Origin: CAZVPF01 sp964628195
GTDB lineage: Bacteria > Planctomycetota > Phycisphaerae > Sedimentisphaerales > Anaerohalosphaeraceae
Direction: 5' to 3'
Assembly: GCA_964628195.1 (NCBI GenBank)
Contig: CAZVPF010000007.1
Coordinates: 1-64,000, forward strand
DNA: 64,000 nt
This document shows, in pieces, positions 44,201 to 53,459 of the stretch. The translations under genes were made by a program, and so were the position numbers. Numbering within the stretch: the stretch's first letter is position 1; each line of letters begins with the position of its first letter. The notes below the pieces were generated by a model. The model made no database searches. It saw only the letters and a list, made by a program, of their open reading frames with translations, and was not told the DNA's origin.

Positions 44201-45309
44201 AAGTATGCGAGGTAGCAAAGGCGGTTGAATCGCAGGCGCCAAGAGAACTAGCCCTGGACTGGGACAATACAGGTCTTCTTGTCGGAGATGGCAGTGCGAA
44301 CGTTGATAAGATTCTGTTGACGATAGATGTGACCCGGGCGGTTGTGGAGGAAGCCAAAGCCAAAGGCGCGGGTTTGATCTTGAGTTATCACCCGGTTATT
44401 TGGGACGGGCTTAAAGACGTGCGCTGCGAGGGAGCCGGGGCGGTTGTCTATGAGCTCATTCGGGCGGGGATAAGTGTTTATTCAATCCATACTGCGTATG
44501 ATATAGCTGACGGCGGGGTGAATGACCAGCTGGCGGATATAGTCGGAATTACTAACGGAACAGCGATAGGCGATTATGTTTCACCGCCGGGCGGAGAGCT
44601 TTTTAAGGTGGTGACTTTCGTTCCTTCCGGGGATGTTGAGAAAGTGGCTGAGGCTATTTTTGCTGCCGGTGCCGGTTCAATAGGAAAGTATTGCAGATGC
44701 AGTTTCCGTGGTGAAGGCACTGGAACTTTTATGCCCTTGGAAGGTGCCAGGCCTGCGATAGGGGAAAAAGACAGGTTCGAGCGTGTTGCGGAGATCAAGC
44801 TGGAGTCGATGGTAAGTGGGCGGGATATTGGAAATGTTATTCGTGCACTGAAAAAGGCGCATCCTTATGAGATACCTGCGTATGATGTATTGAAACATTA
44901 TGATATGGAAAAGCTTTGGGGGCTGGGCAGGATGGGCGACCTTGAAGAACCTGTTGACGTTAAGGATATAATTGAACGAGTTAAGAAAGGGACTGGGGCA
45001 AAATATATAGGCATTGCAGGGCCCGGCAAAGGCAAGGTGTGTAAAGCGGCTGTATGCGCCGGTTCGTGCGGAAAGATAATTTACGAGGTTATTCGGGCCG
45101 GGTGCGGGCTTTACCTGACAGGTGAGCTTAAGCATCATACTGCACTTGCGGCTGGCGAAGCGGGGCTGACGTGTCTTTGCCTGTCGCATACGGTTTCGGA
45201 AAGGTTTGCGCTTAAAAAGATTGCAAAGGAGTTGAAAAAAGCGATCGGGGATGTAACAATAGAGGTAAGTAAAAAAGATAAGGACCCCTTTGAGTGGATA
45301 AGAATATGA
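44197..45309 (+). CDS. NIF3/YqfO-like dinuclear metal-centre protein (DUF34)
   Basis: A 370-residue member of the NIF3 family. Metal-binding residues are seen in LALDWDNTGLLVGD, LSYHPVIWDGLK (paired histidine region), SIHTAYDIADGGVNDQLA and the C-terminal LTGELKHHTALAAGEAGL. The middle insertion (about 130-230, VVTFVPSGDVEKVAEAIF) is the YqfO/CutA-like domain of the longer versions. Some members hydrolyse GTP-like substrates, but the physiological role is unsettled. ATGA overlap with pabC at the start and with scpB at the end shows it is part of the operon. Confidence 0.9.
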   Translation: MKVCEVAKAVESQAPRELALDWDNTGLLVGDGSANVDKILLTIDVTRAVVEEAKAKGAGLILSYHPVIWDGLKDVRCEGAGAVVYELIRAGISVYSIHTAYDIADGGVNDQLADIVGITNGTAIGDYVSPPGGELFKVVTFVPSGDVEKVAEAIFAAGAGSIGKYCRCSFRGEGTGTFMPLEGARPAIGEKDRFERVAEIKLESMVSGRDIGNVIRALKKAHPYEIPAYDVLKHYDMEKLWGLGRMGDLEEPVDVKDIIERVKKGTGAKYIGIAGPGKGKVCKAAVCAGSCGKIIYEVIRAGCGLYLTGELKHHTALAAGEAGLTCLCLSHTVSERFALKKIAKELKKAIGDVTIEVSKKDKDPFEWIRI

Positions 45310-46154
45310 CGGACAAAGATATAAACGAACAGCAGGATAATATAGAGACTGTTGACGAGGCACATTCCGAGGCGGCGGAGCATAATGAAGTTAATGGATC
45401 CGGCAAAGCTGGAAATAACGCCGAAGACAAGGTGGAAAACGATTTTGAAAATGAGCTTGAGGTTGAATTTGAAGAAGATGACAGGCCTGAGTATGATGAA
45501 GATATCGACCAGGCCGCTGCGCGGGTTTTAGGTGAGGATGAAAGCGGGGAAGAAGCAGAGGACGAAGAAGAATATGATGATCAGCAGTCTGAGCAATTAA
45601 GTGATGACACGTTCCCTGAGGATTTTGAGGCCACGCTGGAAAGCGTTATCGAAGCGATACTTTTCGCAAGTGACGAGCCTTTAAGCGAGTCCAGACTAAG
45701 CAGTATCGCCGAAGCGGGCAGTGCCAAACAGGTCCGGGAGTGCGTTGAAAGCTTGAATAATCAGTACGAGATGAGCGGCCGGGCATTTAGGATCGAGCAG
45801 ATCGCAGGCGGATACCAGATGATGACGCTTGGTCCTTATAATTACTGGCTTCGCAAGATGATGAGGGTGCGTACCGATAACAAACTGACCCAGGCAGCAA
45901 TGGAGACGCTTGCGATAGTCGCCTATAAGCAGCCGATCATCAGGGCCGATATCGAGGCGATACGCGGCGTCGCGTCGGGCGAGATGATCCGCAGCCTGAT
46001 GTACAAGGGGTTGGTCAAGATCGTGGGAAGGGCCGAAGTTATCGGCAGGCCAATGCTTTACGGAACCACAAAGAAATTCCTGGATGTATTTGGGCTAAAC
46101 TCACTTAAGGACCTTCCGAGCGTGGAGGAACTTTCCAAGCCGAAAGAGCAGTAA
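45306..46154 (+). CDS. scpB: Chromosome segregation and condensation protein ScpB
   Basis: Partner of SMC and ScpA in condensin. After a long acidic N-terminal extension (residues 1-105, rich in D and E) comes the twin winged-helix ScpB core: LESVIEAILFASDEPLSESRL, YQMMTLGPYNYWLRKMM, LTQAAMETLAIVAYKQPIIRADIEAIRG and KIVGRAEVIGRPMLYGTTKKFLDVFGL. The acidic extension is longer than in most ScpBs. The ATG at 45306 overlaps the preceding stop; a GTG four codons earlier is also possible. scpA is not adjacent in this window. Confidence 0.94.
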   Translation: MTDKDINEQQDNIETVDEAHSEAAEHNEVNGSGKAGNNAEDKVENDFENELEVEFEEDDRPEYDEDIDQAAARVLGEDESGEEAEDEEEYDDQQSEQLSDDTFPEDFEATLESVIEAILFASDEPLSESRLSSIAEAGSAKQVRECVESLNNQYEMSGRAFRIEQIAGGYQMMTLGPYNYWLRKMMRVRTDNKLTQAAMETLAIVAYKQPIIRADIEAIRGVASGEMIRSLMYKGLVKIVGRAEVIGRPMLYGTTKKFLDVFGLNSLKDLPSVEELSKPKEQ

Positions 46155-46212
46155 CAGTCTGCTCTGGACAAGGCTTGCTTCTTGGTTCAAACTATATCCA
46201 TTGGCGATTGGT

Positions 46213-48441
46213 TTACACCTGTGCAGGCTGGAGCGACAGGTGGTCCTGGTAGCTGTGATAATATTTGAATATTTCGTGGAAGTATCCGCCGCGGAGTGTT
46301 TTTACACCCAGCAGTACCGCGCCAAGAACGTTTGCATCAATTGTTCTGAGCTCCCGGAGGGCACGTTGCGCCTCACCACGTCTCGTCGAAGATGCGTTAA
46401 AGACAACAACAGTTCCGTCGCTTTCGGTGGCGAGAGTTTTGGCGTCGCTGACCATCAGGGGCGGACCGTCGATAATTACATAGTCATATATATTCTTGAC
46501 CTTTGTGAGCAGTTCCTTCATTCTGTCGTTGCCAACCAGTGCCGCAGGGTGTGCCGGCAGCGGGCCGGTATCAATTATGTCGAGACCGTCAAGGCCGGTA
46601 TGACGGATTATGGCCTCATACTCGCATTGGTCCATCAGATAGTTGCTCAGTCCCGCGTCGGAGCTTTCTATGGTGTCATCCTGAGATGCTTCCGGCATTA
46701 AACCTGCGATTGCGGGCTTGCGGAAATTTGTATCTATAATCAAGGCTTTTTTGCCCTCAGAGATGAAAGTCGCCGCAAGGTTGGAAACAACAGAAGTTTT
46801 GCCGCAACCAGGTCTGCAACTGCTCACGAAAATCGTCTTATGAGTTTGTCCCGAACCTGAAAGCTTTAAGTTTGTTTTAAGCTGCCTGTAACACTCGCTT
46901 ATAATAGAGTAAGGCGCCTTTCTGACCACAAGTCTAGGATCAACTCCTTTAAGCGTGTCGTCTTCGCTTTCATGGAATATCATGCCGAGCAACGGCACCT
47001 TGACATACTTGAATACATCCCGCGGAGCCCTGAGGCGGTCATTGAGAAGTTCTATCGCGAAAGCAAGTCCCACTCCAAGCATGCCGCCCATAAGGAAGCC
47101 TGCAGGAATAAACAGCATCATTTGCGGGAAACTGGGGACAAGTGGTACCGGTGCTGGACCAACAGATTTTACCTTTGAAATATCCGGGTCGCTGATAAGC
47201 ATTTTCAGCTTTTCGATATTGAGATTGATCTGGTCAAGCCTGGTTTGAACCTCATCCCTGATAGTTTCAGCCTCCTGGTACTCGGCACGAAGGTTGTCAA
47301 GGGTTTTATATTCCCTCCTGGCATCATTTCTCTGTTTCTGGAGGGTTTCAAGTTCTGTAGCAAGGGTTGTCAAAGCATCTTCGGCATTTCTCAGGTTCGA
47401 TTTTCTTTCGACATCGGCTATGTGAAGCTGCCTTTCCTGAAGGTCCTGCTTTGCCTGCTGAAGCGCATCGTCAAGCTCCTTTACACGACGGTGATTTTCC
47501 CCGAACCTTGCAAGAAGCTGAGCACGACCAACTTCGAGATTTGCAATTCTTTCTCTCATGTTCCTTGCGGTTATATCACGCTCCATCTGTTCACGCAGCA
47601 CTTCATCGTATTCCCCCTGTGCTCTTTGCCTGAGTATCTCGACCTGTCTTTCGGCTCTTGAAATATTACTTTCACGTTCATTGAATTGGATTTCCACGTC
47701 CTGCAATTTTTGACTAAGATAACTCTCGAAATTTCCGGTAGAGGCAACATCGGAAAACTGGGTGGCACCCCGAATGTCCCTGAGTGTGTTCTGAGCCTGG
47801 CGAAGGTCCTTGTTCAGTTCTTCTTTCTGTGCCTGCCTTTCCCCGAGCTGGGCCCTGAGGTTCCTTGTTGCGTCTTCTCTCTGCTTTGTCAGGAACAGGT
47901 CCACCGTTTCATTAACGATCAAAGCAGCTTCCTGTTTATTTCCGCATGTCATCGAGACAATGATCCAGTTTCCTTCTCTCTGCGGTGATACACCTAAGTT
48001 GTCTTCCAAATCCTCCACTGCATCGGCAATATTATTATTGAATTGCTTGAACCATTGGGTTTCGCGAATCTTGTCTCTTCTAATCAATTCCTGGAGCACA
48101 CTCTGCTGCTTGATAATATTTGCTTTTGTGGTTCTGAACTGGAAGTAAAGGTCCTTATTAGGCATTGCGGTGTCAATTCTTATCGGGTCGGTTTGGCCGG
48201 GAGGTAATACATTAATAGCTGTTCTTGCGGTGTATTTTGGAGCAAAGCGCAATAGAAGGTACCATGAGACTCCGCCTGCAAGAGTACCCAGAACCGTGAG
48301 TACAACTATAAGGAAGAAATGTCTTCTTATAATTCCCACAATGTCTTTTGGGGTCAACTCAAATGCCTGAGAGTTACCACCGGTAATCGCCGGTGGAATT
48401 GGCTGCCTTACTATCGGACTGGCCGGACTTCTTGGTTCCAT
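46213..48441 (-). CDS. Wzz-type polysaccharide copolymerase with tyrosine autokinase (BY-kinase)
   Basis: A 742-residue fusion. The N-terminal Wzz region has a membrane helix at about 39-62, a long periplasmic coiled-coil part rich in Q, E and R (about 170-410), and a second helix (PQMMLFIPAGFLMGGMLGVGLAFA). The cytoplasmic kinase follows: Walker A SCRPGCGKTS, Walker A' ALIIDTNFRKP and Walker B DYVIIDGPPLM, ending in a tyrosine cluster (GGYFHEIFKYYHSYQ) for autophosphorylation. Such proteins control chain length and export of exopolysaccharide. CAAGGAG precedes the ATG. It is divergent from an epimerase gene. Confidence 0.93.
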   Translation of the reverse strand: MEPRSPASPIVRQPIPPAITGGNSQAFELTPKDIVGIIRRHFFLIVVLTVLGTLAGGVSWYLLLRFAPKYTARTAINVLPPGQTDPIRIDTAMPNKDLYFQFRTTKANIIKQQSVLQELIRRDKIRETQWFKQFNNNIADAVEDLEDNLGVSPQREGNWIIVSMTCGNKQEAALIVNETVDLFLTKQREDATRNLRAQLGERQAQKEELNKDLRQAQNTLRDIRGATQFSDVASTGNFESYLSQKLQDVEIQFNERESNISRAERQVEILRQRAQGEYDEVLREQMERDITARNMRERIANLEVGRAQLLARFGENHRRVKELDDALQQAKQDLQERQLHIADVERKSNLRNAEDALTTLATELETLQKQRNDARREYKTLDNLRAEYQEAETIRDEVQTRLDQINLNIEKLKMLISDPDISKVKSVGPAPVPLVPSFPQMMLFIPAGFLMGGMLGVGLAFAIELLNDRLRAPRDVFKYVKVPLLGMIFHESEDDTLKGVDPRLVVRKAPYSIISECYRQLKTNLKLSGSGQTHKTIFVSSCRPGCGKTSVVSNLAATFISEGKKALIIDTNFRKPAIAGLMPEASQDDTIESSDAGLSNYLMDQCEYEAIIRHTGLDGLDIIDTGPLPAHPAALVGNDRMKELLTKVKNIYDYVIIDGPPLMVSDAKTLATESDGTVVVFNASSTRRGEAQRALRELRTIDANVLGAVLLGVKTLRGGYFHEIFKYYHSYQDHLSLQPAQV

Positions 48442-48864
48442 AGGTCAAACACTCCTTGCCGTATATTCTGCTTTTTTAATCTCTTATTTCTATAGATAAC
48501 ATCGGTTTATCGTCATTTTAAGCTATTAACTAAAGCCCAAACAGACATTACTATATAAGAAAAAATACTGAGGGCAAATTAAAACTGCATTTAAATGAGA
48601 TATTCAATGTCGGTTTTTGGGTAAAATATGACATAAACACTTTCTTGAAGCAATTTTAACGACAATTTCAATACTAAAGTTTCTTTAAAATGTTCGTAAA
48701 ATATGTTTTCTGCTTACATAGACAAGAAAAGGTGTATTCAGGTCTTATGAGTCTTGTTATTTTGGGTATAAACAGTTTGATTTTGCCGATTATGTAATGA
48801 TAATTGGCCGACAAATAGTAAGAATATTGCTCTGGGGCTTTAGTATATTTATGAAAGGTTTATT
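48442..48864. other. AT-rich divergent promoter region
   Basis: About 420 bp between the autokinase and epimerase genes. No reading frame, repeat or RNA is supported. It must carry promoters for both genes, but no consensus pair stood out to the eye. Confidence 0.45.
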
Positions 48865-49803
48865 ATGGGTTTTTCACTGGTTACAGGTGGTGCGGGTTTT
48901 ATCGGAAGCAATATGGTCAGGTTTCTTCTGGGCAAGGGTCAGAAAGTAAGGGTACTGGATAATTTTGAGACAGGGAAACATGAAAATCTTGAAGAGATCG
49001 CCGGTTCAATCGAATTAATCGAGGGTGATATTCGAGACAAATCGGTTGTTGCCAAAAGCCTTAAAGGTGTTGACACTGTTTACCATCTTGCCGCCCTGGG
49101 CAGTGTGCCGCGTTCAGTGGAGGACCCGGCTACGAGTCAGGAAGTTAATGTAAACGGCACTTTTAACATGCTGGACGGTGCAAGAGAAGCTGGGGTCAAA
49201 AGGCTGGTTTTCGCTTCGAGTTCGTCAGTTTACGGTGAAAATCCTGTTCTGCCGCAGCATGAGGGGCTTGCGCTTGCCCCGATAAGCCCTTACGGTTCTA
49301 CGAAAGCCTGCGGAGAGATCATGTGCAGGGCTTATTACAACACTTACGGTTTTGAAAGTGTTTGTCTGCGATATTACAACGTTTTTGGACCAAGGCAGGA
49401 CCCGACCAGCCAGTATGCCGCTGCGATCCCACTTTTCGTATCATGGCTGATGAAAGATCAGAAGCCGAGGATTTTTGACGACGGCGAGCAAAGCAGGGGC
49501 TTTACTTATATTGATAATGTCCTCGAGGCGAACTGGCTGGCTGCAACGGCAGATGAAGTCCATGGCGAGGCATTGAACATATCTACAAAAAATGCTGTTA
49601 CCGTCAACACTGTGGTCAGCGCCATCGCAAAGCTGCTTGGCAAGGAGCATATTGAGCCCGAATACACGGCACCCCGCCCGGGCGATATTAAGCACTCGCT
49701 TGCGGATGTGAGCAGGGCTAAAGAGGTTATCGGTTATGAGCCATTTGTGACTTTTGAAGAGGGCATTGCCCGTGCGATAGACTGGTATAAGGAAAACCTG
49801 TAA
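48865..49803 (+). CDS. NAD-dependent sugar-nucleotide epimerase (UDP-GlcNAc/glucose 4-epimerase type)
   Basis: A 312-residue extended short-chain dehydrogenase: NAD-binding VTGGAGFIGSNMV, GDIRD, HLAALGSVPRS, the catalytic S-YxxxK triad (FASSSSVYGE; PYGSTKACGE), RYYNVFGPRQDP and FTYIDNVLEANWLA. The VPRS and FGPRQDP segments resemble WbpP-like UDP-N-acetylglucosamine 4-epimerases, though glucose or other substrates are possible. GAAAGG precedes the ATG. Divergent pairing with the Wzz kinase points to exopolysaccharide synthesis. Confidence 0.85.
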   Translation: MGFSLVTGGAGFIGSNMVRFLLGKGQKVRVLDNFETGKHENLEEIAGSIELIEGDIRDKSVVAKSLKGVDTVYHLAALGSVPRSVEDPATSQEVNVNGTFNMLDGAREAGVKRLVFASSSSVYGENPVLPQHEGLALAPISPYGSTKACGEIMCRAYYNTYGFESVCLRYYNVFGPRQDPTSQYAAAIPLFVSWLMKDQKPRIFDDGEQSRGFTYIDNVLEANWLAATADEVHGEALNISTKNAVTVNTVVSAIAKLLGKEHIEPEYTAPRPGDIKHSLADVSRAKEVIGYEPFVTFEEGIARAIDWYKENL

Positions 49804-49829
49804 CCTGCTGAAAGAATTTTTACACTTGA

Positions 49830-50618
49830 TCAGGCGTAATTGTGCATGCCGGCAAAGACACGGGACAGGTTGACCCAGACAAGCGTTATGATAACAAAGA
49901 TGCCGCCCAGAATTACGAGAAAGGAAAAACTTGCGGGTTTTTGATTTCGATTGAATGAGCGGTGATGAAACGCGGCGGCGAATGTCAGCCATGTCGCCAG
50001 CGACCAGAGCTCCTTGGGGTCCCAGCTCCAGTAATTCGACCATGCTATTTTTGCCCAGAAACATCCCAACACAAGGCCCAGAGTCAGCAGAGGGTAGCCG
50101 AGGCACAGAAGTTTGTACGCGTCCTGCTCGAGTTTTAGACAAGAACCTTTTTTTCTTATTCTTGCGTAAATGAAACCGGCCGCCGATGCCGATGCCTTGA
50201 ACAGCAACACGTACGAAAGCATATATGCCCCGACATGCGGGCCGAACATCCACGACTGAAGTGCCGGCGGAAGATGTGAGGGTTTGTGATCAAAGACAAA
50301 CGCTGCCGGAAAAAGCAGGCAAATTGCTATGAGGATATCGAGATTCAGACCCTTGATACCGAGAAATTTCTTAGACAGCATGGATATGGGAAACATTAGT
50401 GCCCCAAGCCACAGGAATATCTCGAAAATGCTTTGCATGGGCAAATGTCGCACCTCCATCCACCGGAGGGTTATGGCGATGACGATAATAACAAAGCCCG
50501 CTGCATAAAAAAAGTTTCTCGGTTTGTCGCGTCTACAAGCCGCTGAAATTAATGCGGCAAGATAGGCGCATATCGCAAGATAAAGCAGCAGACCCAGAGC
50601 CGTCAGTTTAATCGACAT
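49830..50618 (-). CDS. ccsA: Cytochrome c assembly protein CcsA/ResC
   Basis: A membrane protein of about 262 residues with eight hydrophobic segments. It carries the tryptophan-rich haem-handling motif WSNYWSWDPKELWSL and conserved histidines (EVRHLP; GPHVGAYMLSY; FHHRSF). With ResB it forms the system II haem lyase that attaches haem to CXXCH apocytochromes outside the cytoplasmic membrane. The ATG at 50618 has AAAGGAGG upstream and lies inside the end of resB, so they are translationally coupled. Confidence 0.93.
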   Translation of the reverse strand: MSIKLTALGLLLYLAICAYLAALISAACRRDKPRNFFYAAGFVIIVIAITLRWMEVRHLPMQSIFEIFLWLGALMFPISMLSKKFLGIKGLNLDILIAICLLFPAAFVFDHKPSHLPPALQSWMFGPHVGAYMLSYVLLFKASASAAGFIYARIRKKGSCLKLEQDAYKLLCLGYPLLTLGLVLGCFWAKIAWSNYWSWDPKELWSLATWLTFAAAFHHRSFNRNQKPASFSFLVILGGIFVIITLVWVNLSRVFAGMHNYA

Positions 50619-51633
50619 CCGCCGTCCTCCTTTCACCACTTGTTTGTATAAAGGTCTTTATCCGCACAAACCACAGTTGCCAAAATATCCCGCCGGTCAT
50701 AATTATCAGCCCGGCATAAACAAAGGACAGCCCGGAGTCAGACCTTACCTTCATCAGTGTGAAATTCGCTTTCTTGTCGTCATAGCCAGACTGGTAAAAG
50801 TGGTATCCGCCGTAACGCAGGGGCTTATTAACTTCGATTCGGTAAGGACCGGCTATATTATCTCCGCTTATGATATTTATCTTGCTGATATAATCCTTGA
50901 CGTTTCTTACGTACACCAGCCGCATAGTTCCGGGCTGGTGATGGCCGGACATTCCCGGCTTGAAAACAAATGTTTTTGACGATGTCCCGTCGGGTTCGGT
51001 TATTTGAGCTTCAAGAGCGTAGTTAAGCCCGGTGCCGGGGTCATCATATGGCAGTCCGCCGCGTGCAATGTCTACCCGGAAGTTTTCGAATTTGCGAAGG
51101 ATTTTTATTACACTGCCCCTGACTTGATATTCTGCTCCTTCAACGGCAGGGAATTGAAGTGGTTGTTCTTTATCCTGCATTAAAACCACGAGGTCGCCGG
51201 GGTCATAAAATTCGACAGAGAAATCTTCGAGAGCGAGATAGAAATCCAGAGGATGAAAATCATTTTCTGAGAAGTAAACGCGGTTATCTTTTTTGCCTTC
51301 ATGTATCTGCATGTAGCCGGAAAAGACTTTTGTGTCGTTGAAATACTTGAGCCTCAAGTTATGGCCGGCTTTGGAGCCCCATATTGAACCGGCGATAATA
51401 AGTGCCGGACCGATGTGAGCCAGGGCAAGGGAAGGTTTTTTTCTAATGTTTGGAACAAGCAATGTCCCCGCGATAAAAAGGATTGCAAGCAAGACCCAGA
51501 AAAATGTCATAGGCGGGCTGTTAAAGAAAATGCCAGCCTTTTCCGCGCCTAAAAATGCACCGAAAATACAAAAGGCAGCCAGCAGAAAGATGAAAAATTG
51601 CCCGGCGGTGAATATTAGTTTTCTTATTCTCAT
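50608..51633 (-). CDS. resB: Cytochrome c biogenesis protein ResB
   Basis: Partner of CcsA in system II cytochrome c maturation. The 341-residue protein has N-terminal membrane helices (about 8-30, 43-60, 72-88), a large outer domain with HNLRLKYFNDTKVF, NKPLRYGGYHFYQSGYD near the C-terminus, and a last helix (FVYAGLIIMTGGIFWQLWF). The GGYHFYQSGY motif is the clearest ResB mark. At 341 residues it is shorter than many ResBs. It precedes ccsA with overlap; the two probably serve the nearby multihaem cytochrome. Confidence 0.88.
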   Translation of the reverse strand: MRIRKLIFTAGQFFIFLLAAFCIFGAFLGAEKAGIFFNSPPMTFFWVLLAILFIAGTLLVPNIRKKPSLALAHIGPALIIAGSIWGSKAGHNLRLKYFNDTKVFSGYMQIHEGKKDNRVYFSENDFHPLDFYLALEDFSVEFYDPGDLVVLMQDKEQPLQFPAVEGAEYQVRGSVIKILRKFENFRVDIARGGLPYDDPGTGLNYALEAQITEPDGTSSKTFVFKPGMSGHHQPGTMRLVYVRNVKDYISKINIISGDNIAGPYRIEVNKPLRYGGYHFYQSGYDDKKANFTLMKVRSDSGLSFVYAGLIIMTGGIFWQLWFVRIKTFIQTSGERRTADVD

Positions 51634-51664
51634 TTTTCGCAGTTATGCTTTCAGCTGGTCATCG

Positions 51665-52462
51665 TTAGTATCCCGGCCCCCAGAAAGACGAATTTTGCAT
51701 GGCTGTCGGCAGTGAGAGTTCGGGCCAGAACTGGTACTGTCCATTTTTATAATTTGAGGGTATATACTCTTCATCCGGCAGTGTTTGTATTCCCGGCAAA
51801 GATTCACAATGTCCATCTACATACAGCAAATTTGTCATCGGTTCGTGGAAAAAAGCTGCGGTTTTTCGGTGATGTCCATAAGAAGGGATATTTTTGTCTT
51901 CAACGTTGGGCGCTTGCATATCGTATATTTGCAGCGAATAGCTTGTTTCGGTCATGAGCATACATGACGAAGGTTGTTTTATTTGTCCGAATTTGTAATT
52001 GCCTCCGGGGCCTATTTTCACCTCCGGCATTTCATCTTCAGCGGGTCTGTAGTACCCGTTCATGCAATAGCTTGCCATTCCTGTTTTGTGCGGGCAGTGG
52101 TAAAAGCCCTGCGGGTAAGGGTCCTTGTCCGCCGGACATTTCCAAAGCTCGGGATAATCGTCCTGGAGCAGTTCCCTTACCGGCTGCTGGTCGAGGTAAG
52201 GGACGATGGCGATGTGCCAGCTTCCCATAGCCTCTTCGAGCGAGTGGGTGAGGACCATTTCGCGGGCGGTGATGATGTGGTCGTTGTTGTCTTTAGCGAA
52301 CAGGTGCAGGCCGTGTGAAATCTGACGGAGGTTGTTAAGACAGCTTATTTTCTGGGCCGCTTTTCGGGACATGGTAAGCGCGGGCATCACGATAGACATA
52401 AGCAGCGCAATGATAGATATCACGACGAGCAGCTCTATTAATGTAAATGCTTTTTTATGCAA
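51665..52462 (-). CDS. Pseudopilin-like protein (prepilin N-terminus, H-X9-DG)
   Basis: A 265-residue protein with a type IV prepilin start, AFTLIELLVVISIIALLMS, cut before the phenylalanine by prepilin peptidase. It also has the planctomycete hallmark H-X9-DG near the C-terminus (H in FFHEP, DG in YVDGH). Four or more cysteines (SCLNNL, KCPADKD, YHCPH, SYCMNG) suggest disulfides. Such proteins are numerous in planctomycetes and thought to belong to a type II secretion or pilus-like apparatus. It ends 31 bp before resB, so it may be cotranscribed with it. Confidence 0.9.
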   Translation of the reverse strand: MHKKAFTLIELLVVISIIALLMSIVMPALTMSRKAAQKISCLNNLRQISHGLHLFAKDNNDHIITAREMVLTHSLEEAMGSWHIAIVPYLDQQPVRELLQDDYPELWKCPADKDPYPQGFYHCPHKTGMASYCMNGYYRPAEDEMPEVKIGPGGNYKFGQIKQPSSCMLMTETSYSLQIYDMQAPNVEDKNIPSYGHHRKTAAFFHEPMTNLLYVDGHCESLPGIQTLPDEEYIPSNYKNGQYQFWPELSLPTAMQNSSFWGPGY

Positions 52463-52492
52463 AATTCAGCTACCTTCGTATGTAAAAAAATA

Positions 52493-53350
52493 TCAGTCCA
52501 AATACTTTTTCGCGAGCATTTTCAGGTCGTTTTCATCAACGATGCCGTCATTGTTGAAATCCGCAACCGGTGCGGATTTTTGCCAATCCTTTGAAAAAAA
52601 AGCGAAATCATTGTAATTTGTCTCACCGGTTTTGTTCATATCGGTTATGTGAAGCATTCTTGTATCGATATCTACTTGATCGATCATTGAAGACCCCAGT
52701 CTTTGCGGGTCGGGAAGCTGCGGGTCATGAAACGCGGTAACTCTGATATGGTCAGTCGTGCAGGGGTCGGATATTTCAAAAACTGCGCTGGCTACGTACC
52801 ACTGTGCAGAATAACCCTCCGGCTCGCAAGGGTCATGCACCTGCTCGGATATTAATTTAATCCCGCCTGTGCTCGTAAAAGCCGGGTCACGGGCTACTTC
52901 GAACAGGACCGGCGGCAGTGCGTCTTTTCGTGCGTATACAGCAGCCTGCACCCAAAGCTGCCTGTAATAATAAGGTTCAGCGGGGTACTGGAAAACCTCG
53001 AAAGTGAGTATCGTGTCACCACTTGTCCCCCCGTACATTGCAATACGGTCGGTTGCAATGCGGTCCGGTACATATTGCCAGCCTTTCATGAACGGGTGCG
53101 TGTGCGTAAAGTCGGTCAGTTGCGGTATGCCTGCAGTGTTTACATAATTCGGTTCGCCGTCGGGGTAACCGCTCAACGGAAGTTTGGACATATCGGTGAT
53201 CGTTTCGGTTCCGTACTCGCCGTCGTCGCCGAAGTCCCAGCTTTGGTGTGTAAAACCGGAATCATTATCCCATTGCGGGGGCATATAATAATCGCCGAAC
53301 AAAGTAAGGTTTATAAACATGGCTGTTAGGATGAGACTGAATTGCTTCAT
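52493..53350 (-). CDS. Secreted dockerin-containing protein
   Basis: About 285 residues with a signal peptide (MKQFSLILTAMFINLTLFG), a middle part without a recognised domain (about 20-225, aromatic-rich, WDNDSGFTHQSWDFGDDG) and a C-terminal type I dockerin. The two calcium-binding halves read DMNKTGETNYNDFAFFSKDW and DFNNDGIVDENDLKMLAKKY. Dockerins bind cohesin modules; no cohesin is visible in the window. It lies 30 bp upstream of the pseudopilin gene on the same strand. Confidence 0.85.
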   Translation of the reverse strand: MKQFSLILTAMFINLTLFGDYYMPPQWDNDSGFTHQSWDFGDDGEYGTETITDMSKLPLSGYPDGEPNYVNTAGIPQLTDFTHTHPFMKGWQYVPDRIATDRIAMYGGTSGDTILTFEVFQYPAEPYYYRQLWVQAAVYARKDALPPVLFEVARDPAFTSTGGIKLISEQVHDPCEPEGYSAQWYVASAVFEISDPCTTDHIRVTAFHDPQLPDPQRLGSSMIDQVDIDTRMLHITDMNKTGETNYNDFAFFSKDWQKSAPVADFNNDGIVDENDLKMLAKKYLD

Positions 53351-53459
53351 CATTCATAAGCTCCATTTTTTAAAAAACAGTGTAAAAAACCAGAGTTTAT
53401 TTTATCAAATTGTACGTTCAATTACCAGAGGGTAACCGAAATAAAAATCAGATGTATTT

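Noticed and set aside
46135..46165. AGAGCAG...CTGCTCT inverted repeat at the scpB stop as a terminator
   Set aside because: The stem is only seven pairs and no T tract follows.
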